Shown one piece after another: positions 4,715 through 5,911 of a DNA stretch of 5,911 bases (positions are counted from its first letter, which is position 1; every line of letters starts with the position of its first letter). The notes under the pieces are model-generated. The model saw nothing but the letters and a program-made list of their open reading frames with translations. It was not told the DNA's origin and made no database searches. The position numbers and the translations under genes were made by a program. Source of the DNA: Bacilli bacterium (GTDB taxonomy: Bacteria; Bacillota_I; Bacilli_A; RF39; UBA660); assembly GCA_017411235.1 (NCBI GenBank), contig JAFPMR010000199.1:1-5911 (forward strand). Direction: 5' to 3'.

Positions 4715-5911
4715 ATGAAAAAGAAGATGCTATCATTATTGATTTTAGTGTTATTTTTTCCAATGTTTGTTATGGCATATGAAAATTCTAATTTTATGGT
4801 ACAGGATGGTATTCGTATAGTTACTGGAGAAGAATTTGATGATGGTACTGGCATAAAAATTGCGGACTTTTTTAGATTAGAAAATGATTCACATCCTATT
4901 GGAACTCTTATGGGATATGTTTGTAATTATCAGTATGGTGACGTCTATTATAATGAGGAAGAGATTCTTAAAGGGTATTATGTAATAGATGAAGACGGTA
5001 TAATTGATGCCTTTTCATGGGGTACTAGTGGTAATAGTGGCTCTTATGCTTTTGTAACCGATTGTTCATTTGAATTCTTTGATAATGATAAGTTAATATA
5101 TGATATTCAAATAGACAATTTCGCTCCTACGTATGAAGGTGAATTAAAGAGTTCTTATACTTCAAGTACAGAAGGAATTGAAAGTGTTAATGTAACTTGG
5201 GCGAAAGATAATCTTGATGTTACTGGTCAAACTTCTCTTGAGGGTACTTATATAGCTAATGTTGAAATCGTACTAGAAGAAGGTTACTTATATAATTATA
5301 TGCTTGCTGCAAATGGTAATAATGATGCTACTATTAATGGTGAGGATATAAGAACACTAGGCGGTTACTGGGATATTGGTAAGGTTTATTTTACAAAAAC
5401 GTTTACTGTAGAAAAAGAGTTACGTGTCTCTATAGATAATGATTTATCTTTTGTTGTTGATGATGAATTGACTATAGATGATCAATTGCAACTAAGAATG
5501 AAAGTTAATGCAAATGCTGTTTTAAGCAGTATTAAATTGTATTTTTGGAGGCCTTTAGCTGAGAACTCTAGCCAATCTTATTCTTTAACTTATAATGAAG
5601 AAACAGGTTTATATGAATTAAATGTCCCTATAGATAATAATTGGCCAAGCGGTGTTTATCAAATATATTATGTTAGTTTTTATTCATCTGAATTAAAAAC
5701 ATCGAAGATTATATATAATCGCGATAATCCACATTCTTTATGGGGTGGACAAATTAGTGATCGTAACACTCCAATGAGTAATATGGAGTTTAGTGTATCG
5801 GGTACTAATGCCGATATTACTAAACCTGTAATTGATGCTTCTTCGTTAAATATATCTGAAAGACAAGCTGTAGTTGGGGATAGAATAAAGTATTCAATTA
5901 AAATAACTGAC
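4715..5911 (+). CDS. Secreted multidomain surface protein (N-terminal 399 residues, partial)
   Basis: The frame is open from ATG 4715 to the right edge (399 codons, no stop). The start has a good ribosome site, AGGAG (4702-4706), 8 nt upstream. The signal peptide is KKK plus a hydrophobic core, with a likely cut after VMA (residue 21). The mature part has at least three regions. Residues about 25-125 are a Tyr/Asp-rich first domain. Residues about 125-232 have the pattern W-x(n)-G-x-Y-x-A-x-V-x-I-x-L-x-x-GY ... NG ... TKTFTV, seen in Ig-like domains of Firmicutes surface proteins. Residues about 236-345 are a beta-sandwich-like unit (SSIKLYFW, then GLYELNVPI and SGVYQIYYV). A second unit of that kind seems to begin at residue 369 (TKPVIDASSLNISERQAVVG), suggesting tandem repeats past the edge. 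An adhesin, or a surface enzyme with Ig-like repeats, is plausible. The anchor signal is not in view. Confidence 0.83.
   Translation, partial: MKKKMLSLLILVLFFPMFVMAYENSNFMVQDGIRIVTGEEFDDGTGIKIADFFRLENDSHPIGTLMGYVCNYQYGDVYYNEEEILKGYYVIDEDGIIDAFSWGTSGNSGSYAFVTDCSFEFFDNDKLIYDIQIDNFAPTYEGELKSSYTSSTEGIESVNVTWAKDNLDVTGQTSLEGTYIANVEIVLEEGYLYNYMLAANGNNDATINGEDIRTLGGYWDIGKVYFTKTFTVEKELRVSIDNDLSFVVDDELTIDDQLQLRMKVNANAVLSSIKLYFWRPLAENSSQSYSLTYNEETGLYELNVPIDNNWPSGVYQIYYVSFYSSELKTSKIIYNRDNPHSLWGGQISDRNTPMSNMEFSVSGTNADITKPVIDASSLNISERQAVVGDRIKYSIKITD

Noticed and set aside
4657..4782. A short plus-strand frame starting at ATG 4657
   Set aside because: It runs out of frame through the ribosome site and start of the surface protein, has no Shine-Dalgarno, and begins at the predicted transcription start.
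4576..4854. A 92-codon minus-strand reading frame
   Set aside because: It overlaps the divergent promoters and the signal peptide region of the surface protein. Its product is Asn/Lys/Ile-rich with no recognisable features, so it is an antisense shadow.
1..5911. Mycoplasma-type code (TGA as Trp), suspected because no visible gene ends in TGA
   Set aside because: All genes read fully without an internal TGA and use TGG for Trp. Seven stops are too few to infer loss of TGA.
1..5911. CRISPR array, insertion sequence, phage or defence system
   Set aside because: No regularly spaced direct repeats, transposase or integrase motifs, or nuclease/helicase genes were found on either strand.

Overview
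The window is very AT-rich (roughly 30% GC by eye). It has short intergenic gaps, sigma-A-type promoters, GGAGG-type ribosome binding sites and many small intrinsic terminators. Together with N-terminally anchored small proteins, a lipoprotein and a large secreted repeat protein, this suggests a low-GC Gram-positive (Bacillota, possibly a gut Bacilli or Mollicutes-adjacent lineage). The standard code fits: Trp is TGG and no gene needs TGA as a sense codon. Every visible stop is TAA or TAG. The lineage is an inference from composition and style only.

Layout from left to right: the last 22 codons of an unidentified gene (1-71); a lipoprotein of unknown function (127-972); two small charged proteins that look like a diverged tandem duplication with a conserved leader (1049-1465 and 1546-1938); a signal-anchored extracytoplasmic protein with a DUF3298/RsiV-like C-terminal domain (1995-2777); a 269-nt gap that appears to encode an independent small structured RNA (about 2870-2972); a GT-A fold family 2 glycosyltransferase (3047-4075); a convergent small membrane-anchored protein (4141-4557, minus); and, divergent from that, the first 399 residues of a secreted multidomain surface protein that runs off the right edge (4715-5911).

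Almost every gene is its own transcription unit. A promoter lies just before each gene and a hairpin plus T-tract starts at, or even overlaps, its stop codon. In at least two gaps the terminator's 3' arm or loop also supplies the -35 region of the next promoter. Only one gene (the glycosyltransferase) has a confident enzymatic call. Four of the proteins are predicted to act outside the membrane, so the common theme is the cell envelope, but no pathway can be assembled from what is visible.

The most interesting item is the small RNA in 2835-2972. It has a near-consensus promoter, two hairpins, a single-stranded C-rich linker and a 9-bp terminator hairpin. Its linker can pair, with one bulged base, with the ribosome binding sites of both the glycosyltransferase and the lipoprotein. 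Second is the lipoprotein leader, where a terminator-like hairpin covers the ribosome binding site while a promoter is placed to start transcription inside that hairpin.
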